NCBI RefSeq assembly: GCF_001468395.1 | Contig: NZ_LNSG01000005.1 | Coordinates: 1-64,000 of the forward strand | Direction of reading: 5' to 3' | DNA from: Sphingopyxis sp. H073 | Lineage (GTDB): Bacteria > Pseudomonadota > Alphaproteobacteria > Sphingomonadales > Sphingomonadaceae | DNA: 64,000 nucleotides | Part shown: positions 44,301 through 52,307 of the stretch, piece after piece | Numbering within the stretch: position 1 is the stretch's first letter | How the letters are laid out: each line of letters starts with the position of its first letter | Translations under genes and position numbers: made by a program | Notes under the pieces: generated by a model | Seen by the model: only the letters and a program-made list of their open reading frames with translations | The model's database searches: none | What the model was told of the DNA's origin: nothing

Positions 44301-44428
44301 TCGGCGGCTTGACCACTTCCACATTCTTGACGTTGCTGGTGGTGCCCGCCGCCTATTCTGCCGCGGGTGATCTAAGAGGGCTTACTGGGCGTTTTCGCAC
44401 CATGGCTCGAAACAGGCTGCATGGCTAA
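41333..44428 (+). CDS. RND efflux transporter (AcrB/MdtB-like inner membrane pump)
   Basis: A 1031-aa proton-driven exporter with the full RND layout. TM1 is near RRPVFATMLIVSLVVLGLVSFG, porter-domain blocks include YVSVTTTLPGASPGTIETEV, and TM4 carries the proton-relay acids in VAIGLLVDDAIVVVEAI. FMEGIVGRFFFQYGLAIVFSVSVSML follows, and the second half ends with IGMIALMGIVMKNGILLVDLANQYRDAG and RPVLMTALAAVFGMLPVAL. Length and both repeats are intact. The divisome-like AcrB/CusA subgroup cannot be fixed by eye; the acids and sequence favour the organic-compound (HAE1-like) group. Confidence 0.93.
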   Translation: MWLADVSIRRPVFATMLIVSLVVLGLVSFGRLGVDLFPEVEFPYVSVTTTLPGASPGTIETEVTDIVEEQLNTIAGLRQMRSVSAEGVSIVNLEFELEQDADLMAQEVRDKMSRLGADLPADAEPPVIEKVDPDAAPILSVLLSGDMPIRDLTTFADEELKERLQRVPGVGSVELVGGREREMRIWLDASAMRARSITADDVLSAIQRENAELPGGRLVTEGRTRQFGIRTLAEAASAAEFARIPIAYRPNGQTVRIGDVGRVEDSVEDETSYAQLDGKPGVVLEVRKQSGENTVAVAEQIRAAIADISASAPDGVDLVIARDTSRFIEQAIGDVLFDLFIAVLLVVAVTFLFLLSWRATIIVLLAIPTSIVSTFVAFAAFDFTINMITLLALTVAIGLLVDDAIVVVEAIQNDVDAGVDSTEAAHAATKRVALAVLAGTFATLAVFVPIAFMEGIVGRFFFQYGLAIVFSVSVSMLVAFTLTPALSARLLRPEHPEDGWLGRIERFHVGMRLRYERLVSWAIGRRYVVLAGALASVLVGGFFAGLVPSTFMSSTDRSEFLATVKLPLGTGIAGARDAAQQADIVLRENPEVELVFASAGSGNNPKVNEIDIYVGLTPKRTRDLSQDDLMTFARDALSEGVAGAREVSVAEVPWVSGGGVGQAAIELIITGSDTAAINDYAQWLQGELASRPDFVDVRSTYEGGRPELQIVLDRDRAADLGISARSLAAASRTLVGGNDAGTFEADGRRYDVRVRLDEINRQTLSDVQALPLRTGQGTLVDLAAIADVEVALSAAEIDRIDRSRQISVQANTAPGVALSVAVTKVENLLASNPPPPGLSIRTEGTARRLAETGEAIVFAFALAIVALYIVLASQFNSFGQPIIIMLTAPLSFSGAYFLMWAGGQEMSLFAQIGMIALMGIVMKNGILLVDLANQYRDAGMDPASAMRKAAPERLRPVLMTALAAVFGMLPVALAQSDAAEWRNSMGFIIIGGLTTSTFLTLLVVPAAYSAAGDLRGLTGRFRTMARNRLHG

Positions 44429-44634
44429 ACCGCCTCTCGCCTTTTAGTGATCCCTCCCTATGACCGCTTTGGGTCGGTTCCTAAATGGCAGATTTTTTCA
44501 ACGAAGGCAGCTTCCTGCCGTTCGGCTTATGGTGACGGAACCTGCCAGTCAGCTTCTGCGCGTTTCTCGCCAGCAGCCGACATTCAGGAAACGACCCCAT
44601 TGCAGTCATTCTGCAAGTGTCAGAAACTACGTCT

Positions 44635-44907
44635 ATGCCGTTCTACCGCTTCATGATTCATGGCCGTGACACCCGCCATCCGGACGACGTCCGAGGCTTC
44701 TTCACAACCCGACATGCGTATGCTGCCACGAAGGAGAAGGCGGCAGAGAAGGTCCTGTTACGACTGACCAAGGAGTTCACGACGGGCGTTTCTGCCGCGA
44801 TCTGGAACAGCGATGCTCCGAAGATGACCGTCGAGGACGGCTGGCGGATCGGTATCCACCAACTCCGCTCGGCACCAAACAGGGGCAGCACCTTCTACGA
44901 GCCCTGA
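44635..44907 (+). CDS. small hypothetical protein
   Basis: A 90-aa protein I do not recognise. It begins MPFYRFMIHGRDTRHPDDVRGFFTTRHAYA and continues KEKAAEKVLLRLTKEFTTG and PKMTVEDGWRIGIHQL; no transmembrane or catalytic motif is seen. ATG 44635 is chosen over GTG 44617. Codon use agrees with neighbouring plasmid genes. It is isolated, 206 bp after the RND pump and 370 bp before the ParB-like gene. Confidence 0.6.
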   Translation: MPFYRFMIHGRDTRHPDDVRGFFTTRHAYAATKEKAAEKVLLRLTKEFTTGVSAAIWNSDAPKMTVEDGWRIGIHQLRSAPNRGSTFYEP

Positions 44908-45216
44908 CGACAGCTAACCACCCATTCCCGGTCATGAGCTGGGCCGATGCGCCATCCCGAAAGCGGCATGTCCGCTTCGGGCCGAACTATCAGGCTAGTC
45001 TGGCAGCCGCGAGCGGTTGAGCTGCGGTCGTCACCCGAATCGGTCTGCTCGGGCTGCGAATTGTGGCGATCCCAGGATCGCCTCCACATGAGCATCCAGC
45101 AATTGCGGCATTCTGACCTCTGACGAGCCGCGCGCTCCAAATCCGGAGCATGCCACGCTTTCCATTCGCGCGGCGACAACGAGTAACCCCGAGGCCTGCG
45201 TGAACCGCAGATCAGA
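44908..45216. other. intergenic, no supported gene
   Basis: About 310 bp before the leader of the ParB-like gene. Only short antisense frames occur and none has family features. GGTCATGAGC- and GCTGGGCCGATG-type words show no clear repeats. The promoter for the ParB-ArdC block should be here, but no convincing -35/-10 pair is apparent. Confidence 0.4.
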
Positions 45217-45277
45217 AGGGGAGGGGGAGGGGATGTGTGCCCGGGTGATTGCCGGGTGCACATCAGGAGTGACCACG
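45214..45277 (+). promoter_or_regulatory. G-tract/hairpin leader, copy b
   Basis: AGAAGGGGAGGGGGAGGGG precedes a 12-bp hairpin with two G-U pairs, ATGTGTGCCCGG (45233-45244) and CCGGGTGCACAT (45252-45263), followed at once by CAGGAG (ribosome-binding site, 45264-45269) 8 nt before the ATG. The word ATCAGGAG is shared with copies a and f. Confidence 0.65.
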
Positions 45278-47383
45278 ATGCTTATTCCCTTTTCCCGGCT
45301 CTATCTGAGCGATGCCAATGTGCGCAAAACGCGCAGCGAAGAAGACGATATCCAGCTATCCGCCGACATCGAAGCACGCGGCCTTTTGCAGAACCTGCTG
45401 GTCACCAAGAGCAAGAAGCGCGGCAAGTTTGCCGTGATCGCCGGTGGCCGCCGGTTGCGGGCCATCGAGATGATCGTCGCGCGCGGTGCGTGGGACCCCG
45501 ATACCGAGATCGAATGCAAGCTGCTTGAGGGCAGCGAAGAGGAAGCTGGCGAGGCCTCGCTTGCCGAGAACTTCCAGCGTGTCGGGATGTCCCCCGCTGA
45601 GGAATGCCGCGCCTTCCAGCACTTCATCAAGGAGGGCAGCGATGTTGCCGCGGTCGCCAAACGCTTTGGTCTCACCCAGCGCTTTGTGGAAGGCCGCTTG
45701 CGGCTAGCAAACCTTGCCGAGCCGATTTTCGAAGCACTCGCCAAGGGCGATGTCACCCTCGAGATCGCCAAGGCTTATGCTGCGACCGATCAGCACGAGG
45801 TGCAGTTGCGGGTCTTTGAGCAGATGCGGTACGCCTACAATCCAAGCGCCGATGCCATCCGGCGCATGGTGGCGAGCGGTTCCATGCGCGGCAACGACCC
45901 AATCGCGCTGCTGATCGGCGAAGATGCCTATGTGGCCGCCGGCGGCAAGATCGAGCGCGACCTCTTCAGCGAAGCGGCAGATGATCGCTGGATCGACATC
46001 GAGATCGCCCACAAGCTTGCGGCCGAGAAGATGGAGACCGAAGCCCAGCGCATTGCTGCTGAAACGGGCCTTGCGTGGATCAGCCCGGTGGCGTCGACCA
46101 ATTCATGGCAGGCGCGCAGCGAAATGGGCGTCAATGCGGTTCGCCTCCCGCCCGCGTCGCTCTCCGAAGAAGCACGTGCCCGAATTGACGCGATCGATGC
46201 CCGAATGGAAGAAATCAGCGAGATCATCGACGAAGGCAATGAAGGCGACCCTGAAGGCGACGGGGCCGATTTCGGGCAGCTCGAGGCCGAGTATGAGGAT
46301 CTCGATGCTGAGCGCGCCGACCTCAATAACCCGGTGCGCGAACTGCCCGAAGAATGGCGCAGTGAGGCCGGACGGTTCCTGGTTCTCACCACCCGCGGCG
46401 AGATGGTCCTCGAGGCCGATTACTACAGCGAAAAGCGCCTGTCGTTCGAGACCGATGAGAATGGCAAGGTGACAGCGACGGCCGAAGAGCCGGTGCCAGG
46501 TTCCACCAAGCGAGGCAGCGCTGCACCTTCCAGGCCTGAGGCAGTTGCGCCGGGCACGGAAAAGCCGATCAGCGCCCGCCTGTTCGACGAGCTTTCGGTC
46601 CAGCGCCGCAATATCCTGTCGGCATCGCTGCTCACCGATGCGGGGCTCGCGCTCGACTTTGCCATCTTCGCTTTGGCTGACAGTCGCAGCTATGAAAGCC
46701 GGGGAACCTCGATCAAGGGCGGTAGACCCAGCGATCCTGCGACCGGAGAACTTTCGCAGTCCACAGCCGAAGGGATTCTCGCCGAGGCCGAAAACGCGCT
46801 CGACACGGCATGGCAGGAACATGGCTGTGCAGCCCAGCGCTTCATTGCCTTCCGCGAGCTTGCCGACGAAACCAAGGCGGCGTGGCTCGCCTATGCGGTG
46901 GCCATCTCGCTCGAAGCCAAGAAGGGCTATGGTTCGGAATACCATCCGATCCATGCTGTCATCGGCAGTATGCTCGACATCGACGTCGCTGCGATGTGGC
47001 GGCCGACGGCCGAGAATTTCTTCGACCGGGTCAGCAAGACCTCGTGTCTTGCCGCGCTGACCGAAGTCGGCGGCAGCGATCTTGCGGCGCGTTATGCCGC
47101 ATCGAAGAAGGCTGACCTTGCCAAGACCTGCGAGACGATCTTCGCCGGCAAGGCGATCGTTGAACAGGACGTCAAGGAAGCGGCGCTGGCGTGGCTCCCC
47201 GAAGGCATGAAGTTCACGATTGCTGCCAATCCCGCTGATCCGGTCATCCCGGACACCGACGAAAGCGACCCTGTCGCCGACGTCTGCGATGGCGATGACG
47301 GTGAAGCCGAAAGCGAGGCCGACGAGCTCCTCAAAGACCATCAACATGAAGTCGCCTGTGAAGAAGCGGCGGTAGCCGCCTGA
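45278..47383 (+). CDS. large ParB/KorB-like DNA-binding protein
   Basis: A 701-aa protein with a ParB N-terminal domain: RLYLSDANVRKTRSEEDDIQLSADIEARGLLQNLLV, the CTPase-type motif FAVIAGGRRLRAIEMI, EASLAENFQRVGMSPAEECRAF and helix-turn-helix DVAAVAKRFGLTQRFVEGRLRLANL. The remaining ~500 residues are a plasmid-specific extension with an acidic linker (EGNEGDPEGDGAD) and an acidic tail (DGDDGEAESEADELL). It is much longer than the partition ParB at 27865 and lacks a ParA partner, so a role in nucleoid-like coating, anti-defence or regulation in the leading region is more likely than segregation. AGGAG 8 nt before ATG 45278. Confidence 0.88.
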   Translation: MLIPFSRLYLSDANVRKTRSEEDDIQLSADIEARGLLQNLLVTKSKKRGKFAVIAGGRRLRAIEMIVARGAWDPDTEIECKLLEGSEEEAGEASLAENFQRVGMSPAEECRAFQHFIKEGSDVAAVAKRFGLTQRFVEGRLRLANLAEPIFEALAKGDVTLEIAKAYAATDQHEVQLRVFEQMRYAYNPSADAIRRMVASGSMRGNDPIALLIGEDAYVAAGGKIERDLFSEAADDRWIDIEIAHKLAAEKMETEAQRIAAETGLAWISPVASTNSWQARSEMGVNAVRLPPASLSEEARARIDAIDARMEEISEIIDEGNEGDPEGDGADFGQLEAEYEDLDAERADLNNPVRELPEEWRSEAGRFLVLTTRGEMVLEADYYSEKRLSFETDENGKVTATAEEPVPGSTKRGSAAPSRPEAVAPGTEKPISARLFDELSVQRRNILSASLLTDAGLALDFAIFALADSRSYESRGTSIKGGRPSDPATGELSQSTAEGILAEAENALDTAWQEHGCAAQRFIAFRELADETKAAWLAYAVAISLEAKKGYGSEYHPIHAVIGSMLDIDVAAMWRPTAENFFDRVSKTSCLAALTEVGGSDLAARYAASKKADLAKTCETIFAGKAIVEQDVKEAALAWLPEGMKFTIAANPADPVIPDTDESDPVADVCDGDDGEAESEADELLKDHQHEVACEEAAVAA

Positions 47384-47411
47384 AGCGGCGACTCACCCCT
47401 CCTGATGACCT

Positions 47412-47450
47412 GGCCCGGCCACTCGCCTGAGTGAGCCGGGCCTCTTTTTT
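47412..47450 (+). terminator. rho-independent terminator before ardC
   Basis: GGCCCGGC (47412-47419) pairs with GCCGGGCC (47435-47442), an 8-bp GC-rich stem, then TCTTTTTT. It ends the ParB-like transcript 17 bp before the ardC ATG, so ardC either depends on read-through or on a promoter overlapping this region. Confidence 0.88.
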
Positions 47451-47466
47451 GTTGAGGAGCAGGCCA

Positions 47467-48417
47467 ATGCGCCAACGACCCAAGCGTGATGTCGCGCAGG
47501 AAATCACCAATCTGATCATCAATACAATTGAGGCCGGAACGCTGCCCTGGCGCCGACCCTGGAAAAAGACCGGTATGGGTGGCGCGCCGCTGCGCGCTGC
47601 AGGCGTCCCCTATACAGGGATCAACCGCCTCTATCTTTGGGCGGTCGCCGACCACTATGGTTATGGCTCACGCTACTGGATGACCTGGCGCCAGGCCATT
47701 GAGCTTGGCGGACAGGTCCGCAAGGGCGAGACCGCCGAGCCGAGCATCTACTTCAACAGCACGAAGAAGACCGCGGTCGATCAGGCGACCGGTGAGGAGT
47801 CGTCGAAAACAATCCGCTTCATGCGCGCTTACAGCGTGTTCAACGCCTCGCAGATCGATGGCCTGCCGCCGCATTTCTATCCGAGTCCGGTGCCTGAAGC
47901 GCCGCCGACGCCCTCGCAGAAGACCGCTGCCATCGAGCGCTTCTTCGCACCCGTCCCGGCGGACATACGCCTCGGCGGAGACCGCGCGTTCTACTCGCCG
48001 GGCGCAGATTACATTCAGCTTCCGCACCCCAATGTCTTCAACACCGAAGACGGGTTCGTGGCCACGAAAGCGCACGAACTCGGCCATTGGTCGGGCCATG
48101 CCTCGCGGCTCGCCCGCGAATTTGGCAAGCGTTTCGGCGACAAGGCATACTCTTTCGAGGAGCTCGTCGCCGAGCAGGTGAGTGCCCGGATCTGCTACGA
48201 ACTGGGCCTTCCGGCAGACCTCCATGAAAGCCACGCCAGCTACGTCTCGCACTGGCTGGAAATACTCAAGGCCGACAAGACGGCGATCATCACCGCGGCC
48301 GCGAAGGCCGATCAGGCGTTCAACCATCTTGCGGCCTATTCGGGCTACCAGAGCGAACCTGCAGAGGATGAAGGGGAGGAAGCCGATGAAACGGCGCCAG
48401 TTTCGGCTTGTGCTTGA
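47467..48417 (+). CDS. ardC: ArdC-family antirestriction protein
   Basis: A 316-aa protein. The N-terminal ssDNA-binding DUF1738 domain has RPKRDVAQEITNLIINTIEAGTLPWRRPW and GVPYTGINRLYLW. The C-terminal zincin-like domain has the metal site KAHELGHWSGHASRL (HExxH) with a downstream Glu in FEELVAEQVSARICYELGL. Known ArdC proteins protect incoming conjugative DNA from restriction, so this belongs with the entry functions of the plasmid. The end overlaps the next gene by 32 bp. Confidence 0.93.
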   Translation: MRQRPKRDVAQEITNLIINTIEAGTLPWRRPWKKTGMGGAPLRAAGVPYTGINRLYLWAVADHYGYGSRYWMTWRQAIELGGQVRKGETAEPSIYFNSTKKTAVDQATGEESSKTIRFMRAYSVFNASQIDGLPPHFYPSPVPEAPPTPSQKTAAIERFFAPVPADIRLGGDRAFYSPGADYIQLPHPNVFNTEDGFVATKAHELGHWSGHASRLAREFGKRFGDKAYSFEELVAEQVSARICYELGLPADLHESHASYVSHWLEILKADKTAIITAAAKADQAFNHLAAYSGYQSEPAEDEGEEADETAPVSACA

Positions 48418-48778
48418 GCCAGCCCCCGAGGAGGTCGTTCGCCTCACCCAGCTTCACCGTTATGCCGGCGATGTTGCAGGCCGGGGGAGGGCGCCCATTG
48501 GCGGTGTGCTGGCTGAGTATATCGCAGGCCTGTTTCCCCAAAGGGATCTACGCCAGGTGCTGGACGGTCTTCTCGGCAAGGGGGACGCCGGTTGGTCACT
48601 TGGCACAACTCCGGATCAAGGCCGATCGCTTGTCATTCAGACAACCGAGGCGGGCGTTGCGGTCTCGGCAGTTGCGCGAATCCTCGAACAGATTGCGCCA
48701 AACACGCTCCTGCGACCGATGATCTACGAGCCGTTGCCGCTGCAGAACCCGAGCGAGCACCGCGGCAGCCTGCATTGA
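48386..48778 (+). CDS. hypothetical protein downstream of ardC
   Basis: A 130-aa basic N-terminus protein (MKRRQFRLVLEPAPEEVVRL) I do not recognise. A helical middle (GGVLAEYIAGLFPQRDLRQVLDGLLG) is followed by a beta-rich end (SLVIQTTEAGVAVSAVARIL). ATG 48386 lies behind GGGGAGGAAG, inside the 3' end of ardC. Coupled translation suggests it works with ArdC. Confidence 0.65.
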   Translation: MKRRQFRLVLEPAPEEVVRLTQLHRYAGDVAGRGRAPIGGVLAEYIAGLFPQRDLRQVLDGLLGKGDAGWSLGTTPDQGRSLVIQTTEAGVAVSAVARILEQIAPNTLLRPMIYEPLPLQNPSEHRGSLH

Positions 48779-48825
48779 GGGAAGGGGGATGGGGCCATTG
48801 CATCTTGCAATGGAAAGGAAGCCTC
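48779..48825 (+). promoter_or_regulatory. G-tract/hairpin leader, copy c
   Basis: GAGGGAAGGGGGATGGGG begins at the stop codon of the upstream gene. A perfect 8-bp hairpin, CCATTGCA (48795-48802) and TGCAATGG (48806-48813) with loop TCT, follows, then AAAGGAA as ribosome-binding site before ATG 48826. Confidence 0.65.
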
Positions 48826-49467
48826 ATGTCCTGCGACATCGATTACCGTTACCGCCGCGCACTCCAGCCTGATGGACTGACAACCTTCGAAAATGCGCTG
48901 CGAGCATTGAACGAGGCCGTGGATGATGTTCGCCTTGCAGGCCGGCAGGCTGCAACCTGTCCGGCTGTGCTGCTGCTGACGCGCCACCTTCAACGCATTG
49001 CTGACGGAAGGCCGACCGAATGTGAGGCAGACGACCAGGCTCTGCGGTCCCAGTGCATCGAACGCCTTGCCGAGCTCAAACACAGGCCTGCGATCATTGC
49101 GCTGGTCAAACGCGGGCTCGACTATCGTCCCGAAGAACTGCGCCACTACCGGCGCGAGGGCACGCGCGCCCTTCGGCAGATCGCAGCAGGGATCGGGCTC
49201 GAGCATGCCGATTACCGCATCAGCTATTACACCTCACAGGAACAGCTCGCGGGTGAGCATGTGCTGGAAGCCGAAGGTATCTATGTCCGAATTAGCCCGG
49301 AAAGGTTCGGCGAGCCGGGTCTCGCTTGGCGCAACCCGTTCTGGAAACCGCCTGGCGCGGTGATGCGCAAAGCGCCGATCACCGCCCTTGCAGACATTCC
49401 CGCACTCACGGCGCGGATCGCGCGCGAATTGAAGATCGCACCTCCGGCGCAGCCGGGGCTCATCTGA
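48826..49467 (+). CDS. hypothetical plasmid protein
   Basis: A 213-aa protein of no family known to me. It starts MSCDIDYRYRRALQPDGLTTFENALRAL. The middle is helical (PAIIALVKRGLDYRPEELRHYRREGTRALRQIAAGIGL). The end has PGLAWRNPFWKPPGAVMRKAPIT and an Arg/Lys-containing amphipathic tail. No signal peptide, membrane segment or catalytic motif. Preceded by leader copy c; 12 bp before the split MGWLYM gene, so probably one transcript. Confidence 0.65.
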   Translation: MSCDIDYRYRRALQPDGLTTFENALRALNEAVDDVRLAGRQAATCPAVLLLTRHLQRIADGRPTECEADDQALRSQCIERLAELKHRPAIIALVKRGLDYRPEELRHYRREGTRALRQIAAGIGLEHADYRISYYTSQEQLAGEHVLEAEGIYVRISPERFGEPGLAWRNPFWKPPGAVMRKAPITALADIPALTARIARELKIAPPAQPGLI

Positions 49468-49479
49468 AGGAGAACACGC

Positions 49480-49753
49480 ATGGGCTGGCTTTACATGCAC
49501 CGTGCCGGAATGGGGGGCTTCGACACTCCCAAGGCCTATCTCGACAATCAGCTCACATGGGAGCGCGAGAACGAAGAAACCGGCAGCTTCGAAGGATGCC
49601 GGGTCATCAGAAGCGTGTCCACAACCGGGGCCTATTACGCGGCTGTCCAGCGCTATGGACCGAACAACCAGACCCACGCCATCTCCGCGGTAATCTGTCT
49701 GGTCCGCTGGAACCCCAAGGCCGCAGACGGCCTCCTGTTCGGCTACAAGGACA
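49480..49753 (+). CDS. MGWLYM-type protein, exon 1 (split by group II intron)
   Basis: The first 91 codons plus one base of a 207-aa gene. It begins MGWLYMHRAGMGGFDTPKAYL, with RVIRSVSTTGAYYAAVQRYG and VICLVRWNPKAADGLLFGYKD. This family (DUF6927, I believe) continues after GYKD with MDE. Here the coding sequence breaks after GAC A at 49753 and a GTGCG intron start follows. Joined to exon 2 at 52308 the frame is restored exactly (624 nt). Unspliced, translation would end six codons into the intron. GGAG 8 nt before the ATG. Confidence 0.9.
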
Positions 49754-52307
49754 GTGCGCCGTTGCGGCGCTGAAATGGAGTATCAGTGATGATGAGGTAA
49801 GTTGAGAATGCCTCTGCTCGCCGGACTAACCTCGGGCCTCACAAGGTCTGAAATCCCGAAAGGGACGGGGAACAATAGCATGTTCGGAAAAGGCCGGATG
49901 CGTCTGAGTCGCAAATCGAGGCGATGACGGTCAGGGCAAGGTGCGTATGGTGAAGGCTACACTGCTTAAATCCCAGTCTGCAGCAATCTATATAGCGATA
50001 CTGGCGAAAGCGACTGTCACGCCAGGTCCGGATGATGACAGCGGTCTCATGTCTTGGCCGCCTGTTTCTCAGCCCATCCGGTGCGCCTCTCGTCGAGGGG
50101 TTTAGTGGACGAACGGGACACCTAACCGCGCCGCATCTCCATTCAGCGTAACTACGGGATGCCCTAAACAGGCGGCTTAGGCCGGCCTGCATGGGTACGG
50201 AGCCGCCATATTACTCAAACGCCCGGGGTAATGCCTGGGACATCGACCTCTTCGGAGGCGGCGGTGCAACCGTATAAGGTCTCGAGCGATTGGGCCGAAA
50301 GCGGGGAAGACCGGGGGAAGGGCGGCAGCTGTGATTCTTCAACCACCAATCATGGGGTGTGCTGATGCTGCCAGAAACTGTGAAAGGCCGGTTGGAGGCC
50401 ATTCCGGCGCTCGTTGCGTCGGGCAAACGGGTAAATGGGCTTTATCGTCTGATGGGGTCTCGCCTCCTCTGGGAGGAGGGGCTCCAGAAGATCGCATCCA
50501 ACAAGGGTGCGATGACGCCGGGTATTGACGGCGAGACCTTCGCGGACTTCGGACCGGAAGACCTCGACCCGCTTATCGCCAGTGTGACGGCGGGGACCTA
50601 TGAACCCAAACCAGTGCGTCGGGTGTTTATCCCGAAAGGCAAGGGCAAACGGCGTCCGCTGGGGATTCCCACGTGTGATGACCGCCTCGTTCAGGAAGTG
50701 GCGCGGCAATTGCTCGAACGGATCTATGAGCCGGTGTTCTCGAACGCCTCCCATGGATTCCGGCCGGGCCGGTCGTGTCATACGGCGCTTGAACACGTCA
50801 AAGCCGTATGGACGGGGGTGAAATGGCTCGTAGATGTGGATGTCGCAGGGTTCTTCGAGAACATCAACCATGACATTCTCCTGCGGCTGCTGCGGAAACG
50901 GATCGACGATGATAAATTCATCGGCCTGATCGGCAGCATGCTTAAGGCGGGCGTTATGGAAGACCGGGTTCACACCCGGACCTACAGCGGCACTCCGCAG
51001 GGCGGTATCGTCTCTCCAATCCTGGCCAACATCTATCTCCATGAACTCGATATGTTCATGGCGGAACGGATCGCGGCTTTCGAAAGGGGGAAGGTCCGTG
51101 CCACAAACCCGGAATATGGGCGACTGGCTGGGCGCATCCAGAAACAACGGAAGCGCGTCACCATGCTGCGGGCTAAAGACAATGTCGATGAGGTAAAGGT
51201 TGCGGCCGCCTTGGCCAAAATCCAAACCTTACTGCCGCAAAAGCGTTCCATCCCGTCGAGAGATGCGATGGATCCCGGTTATCGCCGACTTCGTTACTGT
51301 CGCTACGCGGACGACTTCATGATTGGGGTTATCGGTAACAAGGAGGATGCACGAAGCGTGTTCGCCGAAGTCAGGGCATTCCTGACCGACGCACTGGCGC
51401 TCACGGTGTCCGAGGAGAAAAGCGGTATCCGCAAGGCGAGCGATGGAGCCGCCTTCCTTGGATATGAGGTCCGCACATATACGACACGTCAACGGGTTGT
51501 CCGGAGTCGACAAGGCTCCGTCAGCTTCCTCCGTCGGCCGCCGTCGGAAGTTATGCAGCTTCATGTCCCTTGGGAGAAGGTCCACGCGTTCGCCTCGGCA
51601 AAAGGCTATGGTGATCTGTCGGTGTTGAAGCCGCGTCATCGGAGCCTGCTGCTAAGCTGCAGCGACGTTGAGATCGTCCTTGCTTACAACGCCGAATTGC
51701 GGGGGTTTGCGAACTACTATGCTCTCGCCAAGGATGTGAGCTACAAGCTGAACAGGCTTGAGTTTCTCCAGCGGTGGAGCTTGTTCAAGACCTTGGCTAG
51801 CAAGCACAAAACTAACGTGCGAGCGGTCGTGACCCGCATGAGGACGGGGCAGGAATTTACCATCGACTACGACGTCGATGGCCAGCCCCGCTCGGCCAAA
51901 GTCTGGAAATTGGCTCATCTGAAACGTGATCCGGCCACCTCGTCCAGGATTGATATCCAGCCTTGGACGCAGGTGTTCACACACTCACGTACGGACTGGG
52001 TTGATCGTCAAAATGCCAAGCAATGCGAGGCCTGCGGTCGATCCGATATTCCGTGTCAGGTGCACCATATCCGGGGAATGGCCGATGTTTCGCACCGCGG
52101 CTTTGTCGTGAGGATGAAGGCGGCCCGCGCGCGCAGGACAGTAGTCCTGTGCGAGCAATGCCACCGGGATACTCATGCTGGCCGATTGCCCGATCAGCGC
52201 GAAGGACTGGTAGGTCACAGTGGAGAGCCGCATGCAGTGAAAGCTGCACGTGCGGTTCGGCGGGGGGATCAGGGCTGACTCCATGAGCAGCACCAATCCT
52301 ACCCGAC
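49754..52307 (+). mobile_element. group II intron, 2554 bp
   Basis: The 5' end GTGCG and 3' end ...CTACCCGAC fit group II boundaries (GUGYG...AY). Domain V is complete: 34 nt at 52225-52258, GAGCCGCATGCAG, GAAA tetraloop-containing centre, CTGCACGTGCGGTTC. The ~600 nt before the internal gene would form domains I-III. TGTCTT at 50050-50055 in the loop of an ACAG.CGG/CCGCCTGT stem can pair with the last six exon bases AGGACA, a good EBS1-IBS1 candidate. Splicing at these edges restores the host frame. Confidence 0.95.
50365..52278 (+). CDS. ltrA: group II intron reverse transcriptase/maturase with HNH domain
   Basis: A 637-aa intron-encoded protein for splicing and retrohoming. RT blocks in order: SHGFRPGRSCHTALEHVK, WLVDVDVAGFFENINHDIL, SGTPQGGIVSPILANIYL, RYCRYADDFMIGVIG (YADD catalytic Asp pair), then maturase domain X (HVPWEKVHAFASAKGYG, ELRGFANYYALA). 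The C-terminal HNH endonuclease has CEACGRSDIPCQVHHIRGM and VVLCEQCHRDTHAGR. ATG 50365 is chosen; GTG 50359 is possible. The frame runs through domain V and stops inside domain VI, so ribozyme and protein sequence overlap. Confidence 0.95.
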   Translation: MLPETVKGRLEAIPALVASGKRVNGLYRLMGSRLLWEEGLQKIASNKGAMTPGIDGETFADFGPEDLDPLIASVTAGTYEPKPVRRVFIPKGKGKRRPLGIPTCDDRLVQEVARQLLERIYEPVFSNASHGFRPGRSCHTALEHVKAVWTGVKWLVDVDVAGFFENINHDILLRLLRKRIDDDKFIGLIGSMLKAGVMEDRVHTRTYSGTPQGGIVSPILANIYLHELDMFMAERIAAFERGKVRATNPEYGRLAGRIQKQRKRVTMLRAKDNVDEVKVAAALAKIQTLLPQKRSIPSRDAMDPGYRRLRYCRYADDFMIGVIGNKEDARSVFAEVRAFLTDALALTVSEEKSGIRKASDGAAFLGYEVRTYTTRQRVVRSRQGSVSFLRRPPSEVMQLHVPWEKVHAFASAKGYGDLSVLKPRHRSLLLSCSDVEIVLAYNAELRGFANYYALAKDVSYKLNRLEFLQRWSLFKTLASKHKTNVRAVVTRMRTGQEFTIDYDVDGQPRSAKVWKLAHLKRDPATSSRIDIQPWTQVFTHSRTDWVDRQNAKQCEACGRSDIPCQVHHIRGMADVSHRGFVVRMKAARARRTVVLCEQCHRDTHAGRLPDQREGLVGHSGEPHAVKAARAVRRGDQG

